The translations under genes and the position numbers were made by a program. Below, one piece after another: positions 1 to 6,974 of a stretch of 20,619 bases of DNA. The DNA lies in the NCBI GenBank assembly GCA_017631745.1, contig JAGBSR010000043.1:1-20619 (forward strand). The letters are read 5' to 3'. Below the pieces are notes generated by a model. That model had not been told where the DNA came from, did not search any database, and saw only the letters and a list, made by a program, of their open reading frames with translations. The DNA is from Clostridia bacterium (lineage in GTDB: Bacteria; Bacillota; Clostridia; Oscillospirales; Acutalibacteraceae). Every line of letters starts with the position of its first letter. Within the stretch, counting starts at the first letter, position 1.

Positions 1-735
1 GATTGTTGTTGAACCTGTGGGAGTGGGAACTCTCTGAGCTGAACCGATAAGTTTGCCGTTGAGTTCTGGGATTACAAGGCCGATAGCCTTAGCAGCACCT
101 GTTGAGTTGGGAACGATGTTTGCAGCAGCTGCACGAGCTCTTCTGAGGTCACCCTTCTTGTGAGGACCGTCAAGAACCATCTGGTCACCTGTGTAAGCGT
201 GAACAGTTGTCATGATACCGCTCTGGATAGCAGCGTAGTTGTTGAGAGCCTTAGCCATGGGAGCAAGGCAGTTTGTTGTGCATGATGCAGCTGAGATGAT
301 ATTGTCTTCAGCTGTAAGTGTGCCTTCGTTTACGCTGTAAACGATTGTGGGAAGGTCGTTACCAGCGGGAGCTGAGATAACAACTTTCTTTGCACCTGCT
401 TCGATGTGAGCAGCAGCCTTATCCTTTGAGCAGAAGAAACCTGTGCATTCGAGAACTACGTCTACACCGATTTCGCCCCAGGGAAGTTCTGCGGGGTTGG
501 GCTTAGCATAGATGATGATTTCCTTGCCGTCAACTGTGATTGAGTTTTCACCAGCTTCTACTGTGTGGCCGTCATATCTGCCCTGAGCTGTATCGTACTT
601 AAGAAGGTGAGCAAGCATCTTGGGGCTTGTGAGGTCGTTGATAGCAACAACTTCATAACCTTCAGCGTCGAACATCTGACGGAAAGCGAGACGACCGATA
701 CGGCCGAAACCATTAATAGCAACTTTTACTGACAT
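1..735 (-). CDS. gap: Glyceraldehyde-3-phosphate dehydrogenase, type I (partial, C-terminus off-window)
   Basis: Cytosolic glycolytic enzyme that oxidises glyceraldehyde-3-phosphate to 1,3-bisphosphoglycerate with NAD and phosphate. The 245 visible residues begin MSVKVAINGFGRIGR, the Rossmann NAD-binding start of the family. The catalytic motif ASCTTNCLAP is encoded near 262-293 and is followed by the usual HAYTGDQ and RRARAAAANIVP blocks. Family length is about 335 residues, so roughly the last 90 lie left of base 1. The ATG at 733-735 is preceded by TTGGAGGAAA, a good ribosome binding site, and by a near-consensus promoter. Codon choice is very regular (GCT, GTT, AAC, AAG), as expected for a highly expressed gene. 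No in-frame stop is seen. Confidence 0.97.
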   Translation of the reverse strand, partial: MSVKVAINGFGRIGRLAFRQMFDAEGYEVVAINDLTSPKMLAHLLKYDTAQGRYDGHTVEAGENSITVDGKEIIIYAKPNPAELPWGEIGVDVVLECTGFFCSKDKAAAHIEAGAKKVVISAPAGNDLPTIVYSVNEGTLTAEDNIISAASCTTNCLAPMAKALNNYAAIQSGIMTTVHAYTGDQMVLDGPHKKGDLRRARAAAANIVPNSTGAAKAIGLVIPELNGKLIGSAQRVPTPTGSTTI

Positions 736-785
736 AATTTTTTCCTCCAATATTTCATTGAATTTTTAAAAAAATCTACCTTAAT

Positions 786-814
786 ATAATAGCTGATTTC
801 TTTTTATTTTTCAA
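786..814 (-). promoter_or_regulatory. Sigma-A promoter of gap
   Basis: On the minus strand TTGAAA (809-814) and TATTAT (786-791) are separated by exactly 17 bp. About 50 bp of AT-rich leader follow before the gap start codon. The match to the vegetative consensus is good (TTGAAA 4/6 and TATTAT 5/6); activity is inferred. Confidence 0.7.
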
Positions 815-841
815 CAGTTTTATTGATTTTTTATCAAATAT

Positions 842-866
842 TTAAAAATTTGTTATTCTAAACAAA
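842..866 (-). terminator. Weak AT-rich hairpin, possible yfbR terminator
   Basis: On the minus strand a 6-bp TTTGTT/AACAAA stem (849-854 with 861-866) is followed by TTTTTAAA. It lies about 40 bp past the yfbR stop and upstream of the gap promoter, where a terminator would be expected. The stem is short and AT-rich, so this is tentative. Confidence 0.3.
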
Positions 867-903
867 AACTCGTGTACCTAAAGGCTAAACTGTGCAATAC
901 TCA

Positions 904-1497
904 CTAAAAGCAGGACTCATTCTGCTCATCAAGACTGAGATAAAAGCTCGGCAGAAACTCATCAAGGAAGACCTGCACCTCCGGCATATTCATTTTTTCC
1001 GTGGCTGCTCTTGTGCTTTCAAGAGCCTTTCCGAATTCATTATTGCCTGCATTCTTCTCTTCTATGCACTTTATCAGCGCAGAAATCTTATCCGCCGCCT
1101 TGACTATCTGCCATAGATATTCATCATCCTGTGCTTTAAAAAAGGCGCTCTCATAATACTTTGACATATCCTCCGGGAGCATTGCAAGAAGCTTTCTGCC
1201 TGCCTTGTCTTCAACCTCCTGAAAAGCCTCGCGCATATCCTCGCTGTGATACTTAACGGGAGTCGGCATATCGCCGGTGATAATCTCTGTCATATCGTGA
1301 TAGAGACCTAAGAAGGCTGCTCTTTCTGCGTTAAGATTTCCGCCGAAGCGGACATTTTTAATCACTGCAAGAGCGTGAGCAATAACCGCTACATCATTAC
1401 TGTGCTCGCTGATATTTTCACTGACGGTATTTCTCATCAGTGCCCAGCGGTTGATATATTTCATTCTTGAGTGCATTGCAAAAAAATGGTTACTCAT
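904..1497 (-). CDS. yfbR: YfbR-family 5'-deoxynucleotidase (HD domain)
   Basis: Predicted cytosolic metal-dependent phosphohydrolase that removes the 5'-phosphate from deoxyribonucleoside monophosphates, by similarity to E. coli YfbR. The 197-residue length matches the family. The start (SNHFFAMHSRMKYINRW), the HD-domain metal ligands His32 (SEHS), His67-Asp68 (YHD) and Asp136 (KAAD), the TGDMPTPVKY block and the C-terminal PSFYLSLDE signature all match YfbR as I remember it. TAAGGAGAAAAC precedes the ATG. The gene starts 10 bp after the stop of the upstream surface-protein gene and its ribosome binding site overlaps that stop, so the two are probably co-transcribed although their functions look unrelated. 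Confidence 0.92.
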   Translation of the reverse strand: MSNHFFAMHSRMKYINRWALMRNTVSENISEHSNDVAVIAHALAVIKNVRFGGNLNAERAAFLGLYHDMTEIITGDMPTPVKYHSEDMREAFQEVEDKAGRKLLAMLPEDMSKYYESAFFKAQDDEYLWQIVKAADKISALIKCIEEKNAGNNEFGKALESTRAATEKMNMPEVQVFLDEFLPSFYLSLDEQNESCF

Positions 1498-1507
1498 AGT
1501 TTTCTCC

Positions 1508-2863
1508 TTATTTATCCTGTTTTGTTGTCTGAACTGCTTTTTTAACTATAGTGTAATCGTCATCCACACCTGCTGCAATGGCAAAGGGTGTTGTGTCAGA
1601 GGGATTCCACACATAAAGATAAGCCACACCTGTCTGCTTTCCGTACCAGGTTTTATAGGGATGGATTATATAAAACAGACCGTTGAAAAGATATTCCATA
1701 CCCTTTGCACCGTCTGATATTCTCCAACCGTAAATCTTGGTTGCCTCATCATAGGAGCCGTCTTTATAAAGAGTCAGCACCTTCTGAACATCTTTTTTAT
1801 CCTGACCCTTGAGAGACTTTTCCTTGGGCTTGACATCACCGTCAACGATAAACAGATTATACTTCGGGAAGTTATCCTTTCGCGTGCTGTAAACATTGAG
1901 AAGCCAGAGATTCAGCTCATCAAAATATGTCATAGTCTGCACACCGTAATAGGTATTGCCCGTATAAACAAAAAACTTGCCGTGCATTTTCTCAGGGCCG
2001 ATATGGTGCACTTTTTTATAGTCCAGAGGCTGTCCGTATTTATCCCACCAGCCTGTGACATCATATTGAACAAGCACCTGATAGTCGTTGTCCGTTCTCT
2101 GAGTCTGAGGTGTTGTACCGCAGGAAACGGTAAGATAGTGACCCTTTCCCGTTTCAAAAGACGGACCGAAGCACATTGCATCTGTACCTGATACTCCGTA
2201 CCGTCTTGACCAGGTTTTGCCCTGATTTTTCACCTTTGCCTTGAAATCCTCCCACACATGGGTCAGGTGAACAGTTCTGATAAGCTTGCCCTTAACAGCA
2301 TCTACGCCTAACTCATTGAGATTATCCACATCGATTATGGCAAGGTACAAAGCCTTTTTGCCCTCAGGATTAAGTGAAGCATAAACCTTGCCGTCTTTTT
2401 CATTGAAGCAGATATCACCGAGGTGACCTTCTATGCCCGTTATACTGCCGACAGCATTGCCCTCAAAATCGCATTTGACAAAAGTGTTGGTATAGGAATA
2501 ATAAACGAATCCATTTTCCTGATCAATGGCCATACCCTGACAGTGCTTGATATCCCAGGAGCCTCCGCTTGCAAGGGACAAGGGAAAATAGTCTATAATG
2601 GTAAAATTTTCTACCTCAACAGCTGACGAGGGCTGTGTTGTTGTAATAGTGGTTGCAGTTGTAGCAGGCTTAGTTGTGGTGACTTTATGGGTTGTTGAAG
2701 GTACTTTGGTTGTGGTCTGACTTGTTGTCACGGCAGTAGTGCCGCCTGCAAAGGGAGCTTTGAAATCGCCGCCTCCCACAAAGGTAAGACTTATATAACC
2801 GAAAGATACAAGGGCGGTAATGCATATCAATATCAACAGTGTGTTTTGTATTATCTTTTTCAT
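1508..2863 (-). CDS. Membrane-anchored extracellular protein with Thr-rich linker, function unknown
   Basis: I do not recognise a named family. The 451 residues start with a basic N-terminus and a hydrophobic segment (about 5-29) that could be a signal peptide or an anchor; no lipobox cysteine is visible. Residues about 42-80 are a low-complexity Thr/Ser/Pro/Lys linker rich in TTT runs, typical of extended, often glycosylated stalks on clostridial surface proteins. The remaining 370 residues are rich in aromatic and beta-type repeats such as CQGMAIDQENGFVYYSYT, HLGDICFNEKDGKVYASL and YGVQTMTYFDELNLWLLNVY. These resemble blades of a beta-propeller, but that fold is inferred. The ATG is preceded by AGGTGAAGGTAAG. 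Only 17 bp separate it from the pduL terminator stem, so its promoter may overlap that structure or it may depend on readthrough. Confidence 0.75.
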   Translation of the reverse strand: MKKIIQNTLLILICITALVSFGYISLTFVGGGDFKAPFAGGTTAVTTSQTTTKVPSTTHKVTTTKPATTATTITTTQPSSAVEVENFTIIDYFPLSLASGGSWDIKHCQGMAIDQENGFVYYSYTNTFVKCDFEGNAVGSITGIEGHLGDICFNEKDGKVYASLNPEGKKALYLAIIDVDNLNELGVDAVKGKLIRTVHLTHVWEDFKAKVKNQGKTWSRRYGVSGTDAMCFGPSFETGKGHYLTVSCGTTPQTQRTDNDYQVLVQYDVTGWWDKYGQPLDYKKVHHIGPEKMHGKFFVYTGNTYYGVQTMTYFDELNLWLLNVYSTRKDNFPKYNLFIVDGDVKPKEKSLKGQDKKDVQKVLTLYKDGSYDEATKIYGWRISDGAKGMEYLFNGLFYIIHPYKTWYGKQTGVAYLYVWNPSDTTPFAIAAGVDDDYTIVKKAVQTTKQDK

Positions 2864-2880
2864 CTTACCTTCACCTGCCT

Positions 2881-2916
2881 TTTAAAAATTCAGCGGCCAC
2901 CCTTAAGTGACCGCTG
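2881..2916 (-). terminator. Intrinsic terminator downstream of pduL
   Basis: The 10-bp stem pairs 2891-2900 with 2907-2916 (CAGCGG core, one G-U pair on the minus strand) around a 6-nt loop, and AATTTTTAAAA follows on the minus strand. It lies 17 bp past the pduL stop. Confidence 0.75.
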
Positions 2917-2932
2917 TTAATCGGAATCTTAA

Positions 2933-3505
2933 TCAGATGATGTCGCCTTCCATACCGGGTGTGCATGAAGCAGCATTGCTTTCATCTGTATCAATATGCA
3001 TTGCGAGAGCATATGAGGGGCTTACTCTTACGATAACATCACCGAAAATAAGTGCTCTGCCGTCGCTGTCAGCCTTAACTGAAACGATCTGCTTGTCAAC
3101 AAGGCCGTACTTTTCAGCATCAGCGGGAGTCATATGGATATGTCTCTTTGCGATGATAACGCCGTCGTTGAGTTCAACCTCGCCTTTAGGACCTACAAGC
3201 TTACAGCCACCGCTGCCTTCAAGGTCGCCTGATTCTCTGATAGGAGCTTTAACACCGATTGAACGTGCATCGCCTGCGCTGAGCTCAACCTGAGTTTCGG
3301 GGCGTACGGGGCCAAGGATTGAAACAGCAGGGAAGCTGCCCTTAGGACCGATTACCTGTACTCTTTCTTCACAAGCGTACTGACCGGGCTGTGAAAGGTC
3401 TTTTTTGTTTGTAAGTTCATAACCTTCACCGAAGAGAATATCAAGAACTCTGCGGCTAACGTGAATATGTCTTGCTGATGTTTCGATTAAAACAGGTCTG
3501 TTCAT
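2933..3505 (-). CDS. pduL: Phosphate propanoyltransferase / phosphotransacylase PduL
   Basis: Zinc-dependent phosphotransacylase that interconverts acyl-CoA and acyl-phosphate. Two PduL repeats are visible, each with a metal-binding HxH: His13/His15 in TSARHIHVS and His122/His124 in AKRHIHMT. GPVRPETQVELS lies between them. The start is set to the ATG at 3503-3505 (190 aa): the AGGAGG site lies 8 bp upstream of it and would fall inside the coding sequence if the in-frame ATG 21 bp further upstream were used. The protein begins directly with NRPVLIETSARHIH and lacks the N-terminal encapsulation peptide of microcompartment PduL. No shell-protein or acetate kinase gene is adjacent, so a cytosolic role in acetyl-CoA/acetyl-phosphate conversion is the likely one (inference). 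Confidence 0.93.
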   Translation of the reverse strand: MNRPVLIETSARHIHVSRRVLDILFGEGYELTNKKDLSQPGQYACEERVQVIGPKGSFPAVSILGPVRPETQVELSAGDARSIGVKAPIRESGDLEGSGGCKLVGPKGEVELNDGVIIAKRHIHMTPADAEKYGLVDKQIVSVKADSDGRALIFGDVIVRVSPSYALAMHIDTDESNAASCTPGMEGDII

Positions 3506-3550
3506 ATTATTGTCCTCCTGAAACAATGTTTATAAAATTTTACACTGAAT

Positions 3551-3579
3551 ATTTTACAACATTTTTTTAGTAATTGCAA
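3551..3579 (-). promoter_or_regulatory. Sigma-A promoter of pduL
   Basis: On the minus strand TTGCAA (3574-3579) and TAAAAT (3551-3556) are 17 bp apart. The pduL start lies about 45 bp downstream. Placement and spacing fit a vegetative promoter. Confidence 0.65.
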
Positions 3580-3612
3580 CATAGATTTATATTTTTTTAC
3601 ATTATATATTTT

Positions 3613-3652
3613 CAAAAAAAAGAAGCCCTGCATCACCACAGGCAATGCAGGG
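3613..3652 (-). terminator. Intrinsic terminator of the DUF4474 gene
   Basis: An 8-bp stem CCCTGCAT/ATGCAGGG (3626-3633 with 3645-3652) is followed on the minus strand by CTTC and a run of eight T. It starts 8 bp past the stop codon of the upstream gene. Confidence 0.85.
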
Positions 3653-3660
3653 AAAAATAA

Positions 3661-4767
3661 TTACTGAAGGAAAAGATCTATAAAGCCGTTGAAACCATAC
3701 TTGGCTAAAACTGAAAATATCATACCGATTAAAAATAAACCGATATTTGCCCAGTTCTTTTCAACATCAGGTTCAATAAGATTCTGCCACGAAACTGTAA
3801 CAGCCGCACCTTCGATGTAATAGCCGTCAACTTCTACCGTATCGCCTGATTCAGCCTTTTTAAAGCCAAGGTTACTGAGTTCAGCAGCAAATGCTGATGC
3901 CATTTCGCTGTCTCTGAAAGTGATAACAGCTTCGATTCTAAGCTCATCAGCAGGATCGTTATCTCTGACCATACCGGGAACGAAGCCTGTGCACCACCAA
4001 TACTTATCAACAGGACGTCTGAACATAAATTCATAATCCTCAGGTGCATCACCCTCGTTTTTCTGATGGTATACACTCATATCCATTATCGGCCAGTATT
4101 TTTCATCTGCGGCATTGTATAAAACATTTTCGTCTCTCTTAAGACCGTCAGCATCTCTGTGATAGATACCGATTTCACCGCCGTAACCGATAAGGTACTG
4201 ACCCTTCCAGAACTGCACCATGAAGTCCTGATCATCATATGTAAAAAAGACTCTTTCATAGTCATATTCGAAACCGATATAAGGTGCCATATAGTCATAT
4301 ATTCTTGCAAAGCCAAAGCTCTTCTGCCAAGATTTCTTGTCGTTGGCATAGTAGTAACCGCAATCATCATAACAATATTGGAATGAAAGAAGATGATTGA
4401 ACTCAAGGTAAGAATTTAATTGATTTTCGTTTTTAACAACTTTCATCGGAAACTTAGCTGTAATAGTTTGTCCGTTGACAACAGCAGTTGCAATAACATC
4501 AAAATTACCGAGTGCAAGACCCTTAACCTTACCGTCTGCATTTACTGTTGCAATGCTTTCATCTGAGGTTGACCATATAATTTCCGGTTGTAATTCAAGG
4601 CCCTCAACCTCTGCTTTAACCTGTGTATACTGTCTTAAACCGACATTCATACTTCTGGAAGAAATGTTCAGCTTGTATTCGGATGCAGCACTTGATGCAA
4701 CAACGCTGAACGAAACAATAAGAATAAGGAACAGAACAAAAGCCGACTTCTTAAAGATAGTTTTCAT
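3661..4767 (-). CDS. Secreted BIG2 (Ig-like) + DUF4474 domain protein with C-terminal membrane segment
   Basis: Surface protein of unknown function, 368 aa. Residues 1-28 are a clear signal peptide (KK, long hydrophobic core, ASSAASE cleavage region). Residues about 32-110 are a bacterial Ig-like BIG2 domain, shown by IIWSTSDESIATVNADGKVKGLALG and a following beta-strand pattern. From about 124 the features of DUF4474 appear: paired aromatics, WQKSFGFARIYD, then VQFWKGQYLIGYGGEIGIY. DUF4474 is a family I know mainly from gut Clostridia; its function is unknown. Residues about 338-360 are hydrophobic and probably anchor the C-terminus; there is no LPxTG motif. CAGGAGG precedes the ATG. The gene is monocistronic, with its own promoter and terminator. 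The domain call is from memory of the family pattern. Confidence 0.82.
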   Translation of the reverse strand: MKTIFKKSAFVLFLILIVSFSVVASSAASEYKLNISSRSMNVGLRQYTQVKAEVEGLELQPEIIWSTSDESIATVNADGKVKGLALGNFDVIATAVVNGQTITAKFPMKVVKNENQLNSYLEFNHLLSFQYCYDDCGYYYANDKKSWQKSFGFARIYDYMAPYIGFEYDYERVFFTYDDQDFMVQFWKGQYLIGYGGEIGIYHRDADGLKRDENVLYNAADEKYWPIMDMSVYHQKNEGDAPEDYEFMFRRPVDKYWWCTGFVPGMVRDNDPADELRIEAVITFRDSEMASAFAAELSNLGFKKAESGDTVEVDGYYIEGAAVTVSWQNLIEPDVEKNWANIGLFLIGMIFSVLAKYGFNGFIDLFLQ

Positions 4768-4794
4768 AAACAGCCTCCTGAAAAAATTTACAAT

Positions 4795-4823
4795 ATAATA
4801 TCACTTTTTGAAATTAAAAGCAA
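4795..4823 (-). promoter_or_regulatory. Sigma-A promoter of the DUF4474 gene
   Basis: On the minus strand TTGCTT (4818-4823) and TATTAT (4795-4800) are separated by 17 bp, with the start codon about 27 bp downstream. Confidence 0.65.
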
Positions 4824-4925
4824 TATTTATTATTTCTTTTATAACTTTATTAACAGTTTATTAATCAGTACTTATAGCTTTATATGTATCATTAAAGCAT
4901 AATATAACTTCAAAAGAGTGATTTT

Positions 4926-5492
4926 ATGAATAACGAATTTCAAAATCTAAAAGAACAGTGCCTCGGCTGTACCAAGTGTGAGCTTTGCGGTAAAAGACAT
5001 AATGTGGTTTTCGGCACAGGCAATGAAAATGCAAAAATTATGTTTGTGGGCGAAGGCCCGGGCGAGCAGGAGGATCTGCAGGGTGAGCCCTTCGTAGGTA
5101 AAAGCGGACAGCTTTTGGATAAATATCTCTCGCTTATCGATCTTGACAGAAAAGAAAACATCTATATTGCAAATATAGTAAAGTGCCGTCCGCCTATGAA
5201 CCGCGACCCGAAGCCTGAGGAACAGGACATCTGCATAGAATATCTCCGTCAGCAGGTAAAGCTCATAAAACCGAGAATTATTGTGTGTCTGGGCAGAATT
5301 GCAGCACAAAAGCTCATCTCGCCTGACTTCCGCGTAACAACGCAGCACGGAGAATTTACGGAAAAAGGCGGCATACTGTTTATGGGAACTTTCCACCCGT
5401 CGGCACTGCTCAGACAAGAAAGCAATAAACCTCTTGCCCTTTCTGATTTTCAGGCACTCAGAAATAAAATCAGAGAAGAGGAGCTGCTGTGA
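4926..5492 (+). CDS. Type-4 (Fe-S) uracil-DNA glycosylase
   Basis: DNA repair enzyme that excises uracil from DNA, 188 aa. Typical family-4 features are present in order: Cys15-x2-Cys18, Cys87 (VKCRPPMNRDP) and Cys103 as likely 4Fe-4S ligands, the active-site loop GEGPGEQEDLQGEPFVG (42-58), and the HPSALLR loop (157-163) that inserts into DNA. Two extra cysteines (12 and 21) flank the first pair, so the exact ligands are not certain. A modest AGAGTG ribosome binding site precedes the ATG. The next gene starts at a GTG that overlaps this stop by 4 bp, indicating translational coupling. I saw no clear promoter in the AT-rich 157 bp upstream. Confidence 0.95.
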   Translation: MNNEFQNLKEQCLGCTKCELCGKRHNVVFGTGNENAKIMFVGEGPGEQEDLQGEPFVGKSGQLLDKYLSLIDLDRKENIYIANIVKCRPPMNRDPKPEEQDICIEYLRQQVKLIKPRIIVCLGRIAAQKLISPDFRVTTQHGEFTEKGGILFMGTFHPSALLRQESNKPLALSDFQALRNKIREEELL

Positions 5493-5989
5493 AAAGAATT
5501 ATAGTTATCGGCTGTCCGGGAAGCGGTAAAACGACTCTATCCAAAGCTCTCGCCGAAAAGCTCAGCCTTGCGCTGATACATCTTGATAAAATTCAGTGGC
5601 AGGGCAATTGGGAGTGTATCCGCGGTGAAGAATTTAACAATATACTCAGAGAAGAAATGAAAAAGCCTCAGTGGATCATAGACGGCAACTACAACCGCAC
5701 CATACCAATGAGACTTGAACAGTGTGATACCGTTATTTATCTTGATTATCCCACTTATGTCTGCTTTTTCTCAGCACTGAAAAGAGTGATAAAAAACTAC
5801 GGCAGGGTAAGAGACGATATGGGCGGCAACTGCAGAGAACGCTTTGACCCGACTTTCTTTTGGTTTATTCTCAGCTTCAACCGTAAAAACCGCCGAAAAT
5901 ATCACAGACTTTTAGGTAGTGCTGAAAATAAAAATATTATCATCCTCAAAAACAGAAAAGAAGCGGACAGCTTCCTGAACAACCTTTAA
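5489..5989 (+). CDS. FlaR-like P-loop NTPase (adenylate kinase-like, 'DNA topology modulation protein' family)
   Basis: Small cytosolic nucleotide-binding protein of 166 aa, probably a kinase of unknown substrate. The Walker A motif GCPGSGKTT spans residues 8-16. HLDKIQW, WIIDGNYNRT and VIYLDYP match the family often annotated as adenylate kinase or topology modulation protein FlaR. The family name says little about real function. Translation starts at GTG (5489-5491), overlapping the uracil glycosylase stop by 4 bp, with AGAGGAG just upstream. A strong terminator follows its stop at once, closing a two-gene unit. A link to repair is suggested only by position. Confidence 0.85.
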   Translation: MKRIIVIGCPGSGKTTLSKALAEKLSLALIHLDKIQWQGNWECIRGEEFNNILREEMKKPQWIIDGNYNRTIPMRLEQCDTVIYLDYPTYVCFFSALKRVIKNYGRVRDDMGGNCRERFDPTFFWFILSFNRKNRRKYHRLLGSAENKNIIILKNRKEADSFLNNL

Positions 5990-5990
5990 A

Positions 5991-6017
5991 GGCACAGCAC
6001 CGGCTGTGCCTTTTTTT
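5991..6017 (+). terminator. Intrinsic terminator after the P-loop gene
   Basis: A perfect 8-bp stem GGCACAGC/GCTGTGCC (5991-5998 with 6003-6010), a 4-nt loop and seven T. It begins 1 bp after the stop codon. Confidence 0.93.
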
Positions 6018-6039
6018 ATGTGGCGTTAAAGGGGAACGA

Positions 6040-6114
6040 GGGCTCCGTGAAATCGCGAAGCGATTTTCGGGGATGCCGGTCGGCATCCCCGCGCCGTATA
6101 CGGCGACGGAGCCC
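6040..6114. repeat. Four-way-junction palindromic element, copy 1
   Basis: The outer stem pairs 6040-6048 with 6106-6114 (9 bp, GGGCTCCGT). Inside are three consecutive hairpins: arm 1 6050-6066 (AAATCGC, loop GAA, GCGATTT, closed by a G-T pair 6049/6067), arm 2 6068-6091 (11 bp, CGGGGATGCCG) and arm 3 6092-6105 (palindrome CGCCGTATACGGCG). Every base from 6040 to 6114 lies in a stem or a terminal loop. It is GC-rich in AT-rich surroundings, between convergent genes and 22 bp past a terminator. A second copy of the same architecture is at 8683-8759. Confidence 0.85.
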
Positions 6115-6140
6115 CACTGCCGATTCCTCATCAAACTTAA

Positions 6141-6166
6141 AAGGCAGACTCAGATGAGCCTGCCTT
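6141..6166 (-). terminator. Probable terminator of the PAP2 gene
   Basis: AAGGCAG (6141-6147) pairs with CTGCCTT (6160-6166), with an inner CTCA/TGAG extension. On the minus strand TTTTAAGTTT follows. It lies 20 bp past the stop codon of the PAP2 gene. Confidence 0.7.
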
Positions 6167-6185
6167 ACAGTATGTCAGCATAACT

Positions 6186-6914
6186 TTATGCTGCCTTTTT
6201 CTTGGAAACCTTCTCTTTGATTGCTGCGATAACTTTTTCAACAACAGGATAGAGAGCCTTTGCAATAAGCACACCGATAACAGCGTAGATGATACCAACA
6301 ATAGCGCCGCCGATAACGTCTGTGCAGTAATGAACTTCAACATAAATTCTTGAGAAGCCCATAAGAGCCGCAAAGAGCATAGCAGGAATACCCATCTTCT
6401 TATTAAGGAAGAGTATAGCTGCGCAAGCTGCGAATGCTGATGAGGTGTGACCTGAGGGGAATGAGAAGCTTGTAAGCTTTTCAACGAAATCAGGGTACTG
6501 ATATTTGCTGACCCATTCAGCTGCCATTTCGGGATATTTCTCTGTGAGAGCTGTGATTTTTTCTACCATAACATCAAACTTTGAAAGTCTGCCTGCATCG
6601 ATGAATGCCTGTTTATCAGCTAAGAGGCCTTCGAGATCGAAGATGTAGAAGGGTCTTACTCTTTCAAGCATTTCTTTGAGCACAAGGTTGTTAAGTATAA
6701 GCATAACAACAAGAGAGACGAGCATTGCAAGACCGATTTTTCTGTACTTTTTTGTAAAGAAAAGCACAAGACCTGCTGCAATAAAGATGATGCCTTCATC
6801 GCCGAGGGTAGTAATAACAACCATAATAGTTGTAAGAATGGAGTTCTGAATGGTCTGAATCCACTCAAAAACGCCAAGGTCGAAACTTAAAAATGAGTCA
6901 AAAATTGCGTCCAT
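6186..6914 (-). CDS. PAP2-family membrane phosphatase
   Basis: Integral membrane lipid phosphatase of 242 aa. All three PAP2 signature motifs are present: K80-x6-R87-P88, PSGH at 153-156, and SR(188-189)-x5-H195-x3-D199. Hydrophobic segments lie around 24-52, 59-79, 158-185 and 200-220. Substrates of relatives include undecaprenyl pyrophosphate and phosphatidylglycerol phosphate; which one applies cannot be read from the sequence. The stretch between motifs 1 and 2 (about 89-152) is long, charged and probably extracytoplasmic. The C-terminus is Lys-rich. AAGGAAT precedes the ATG. It lies 60 bp downstream of the YfcE-like gene on the same strand and could share its transcript. Confidence 0.9.
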   Translation of the reverse strand: MDAIFDSFLSFDLGVFEWIQTIQNSILTTIMVVITTLGDEGIIFIAAGLVLFFTKKYRKIGLAMLVSLVVMLILNNLVLKEMLERVRPFYIFDLEGLLADKQAFIDAGRLSKFDVMVEKITALTEKYPEMAAEWVSKYQYPDFVEKLTSFSFPSGHTSSAFAACAAILFLNKKMGIPAMLFAALMGFSRIYVEVHYCTDVIGGAIVGIIYAVIGVLIAKALYPVVEKVIAAIKEKVSKKKAA

Positions 6915-6974
6915 TTTTATTCCTTCTTTCTTTTAATATTTTATGTATCATAAGCTTCTGATAAGCCTGAGACC

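Noticed and set aside
3506..3526. Upstream ATG as the pduL start
   Set aside because: The AGGAGG site would lie inside the coding region. The same reasoning moved the starts of the anti-sigma candidate, the EamA gene and the DUF554 gene downstream.
4840..4900. Promoter for the uracil glycosylase (TTAACA with TATAGC)
   Set aside because: The -10 match is poor and the whole region is AT-rich, so it cannot be told from background.
6040..6114. Cloverleaf shape could suggest a tRNA gene
   Set aside because: Loops are only 2-4 nt, stems are perfect palindromes, and there is no anticodon loop, T-loop or acceptor-end sequence. The same holds for 8683-8759.
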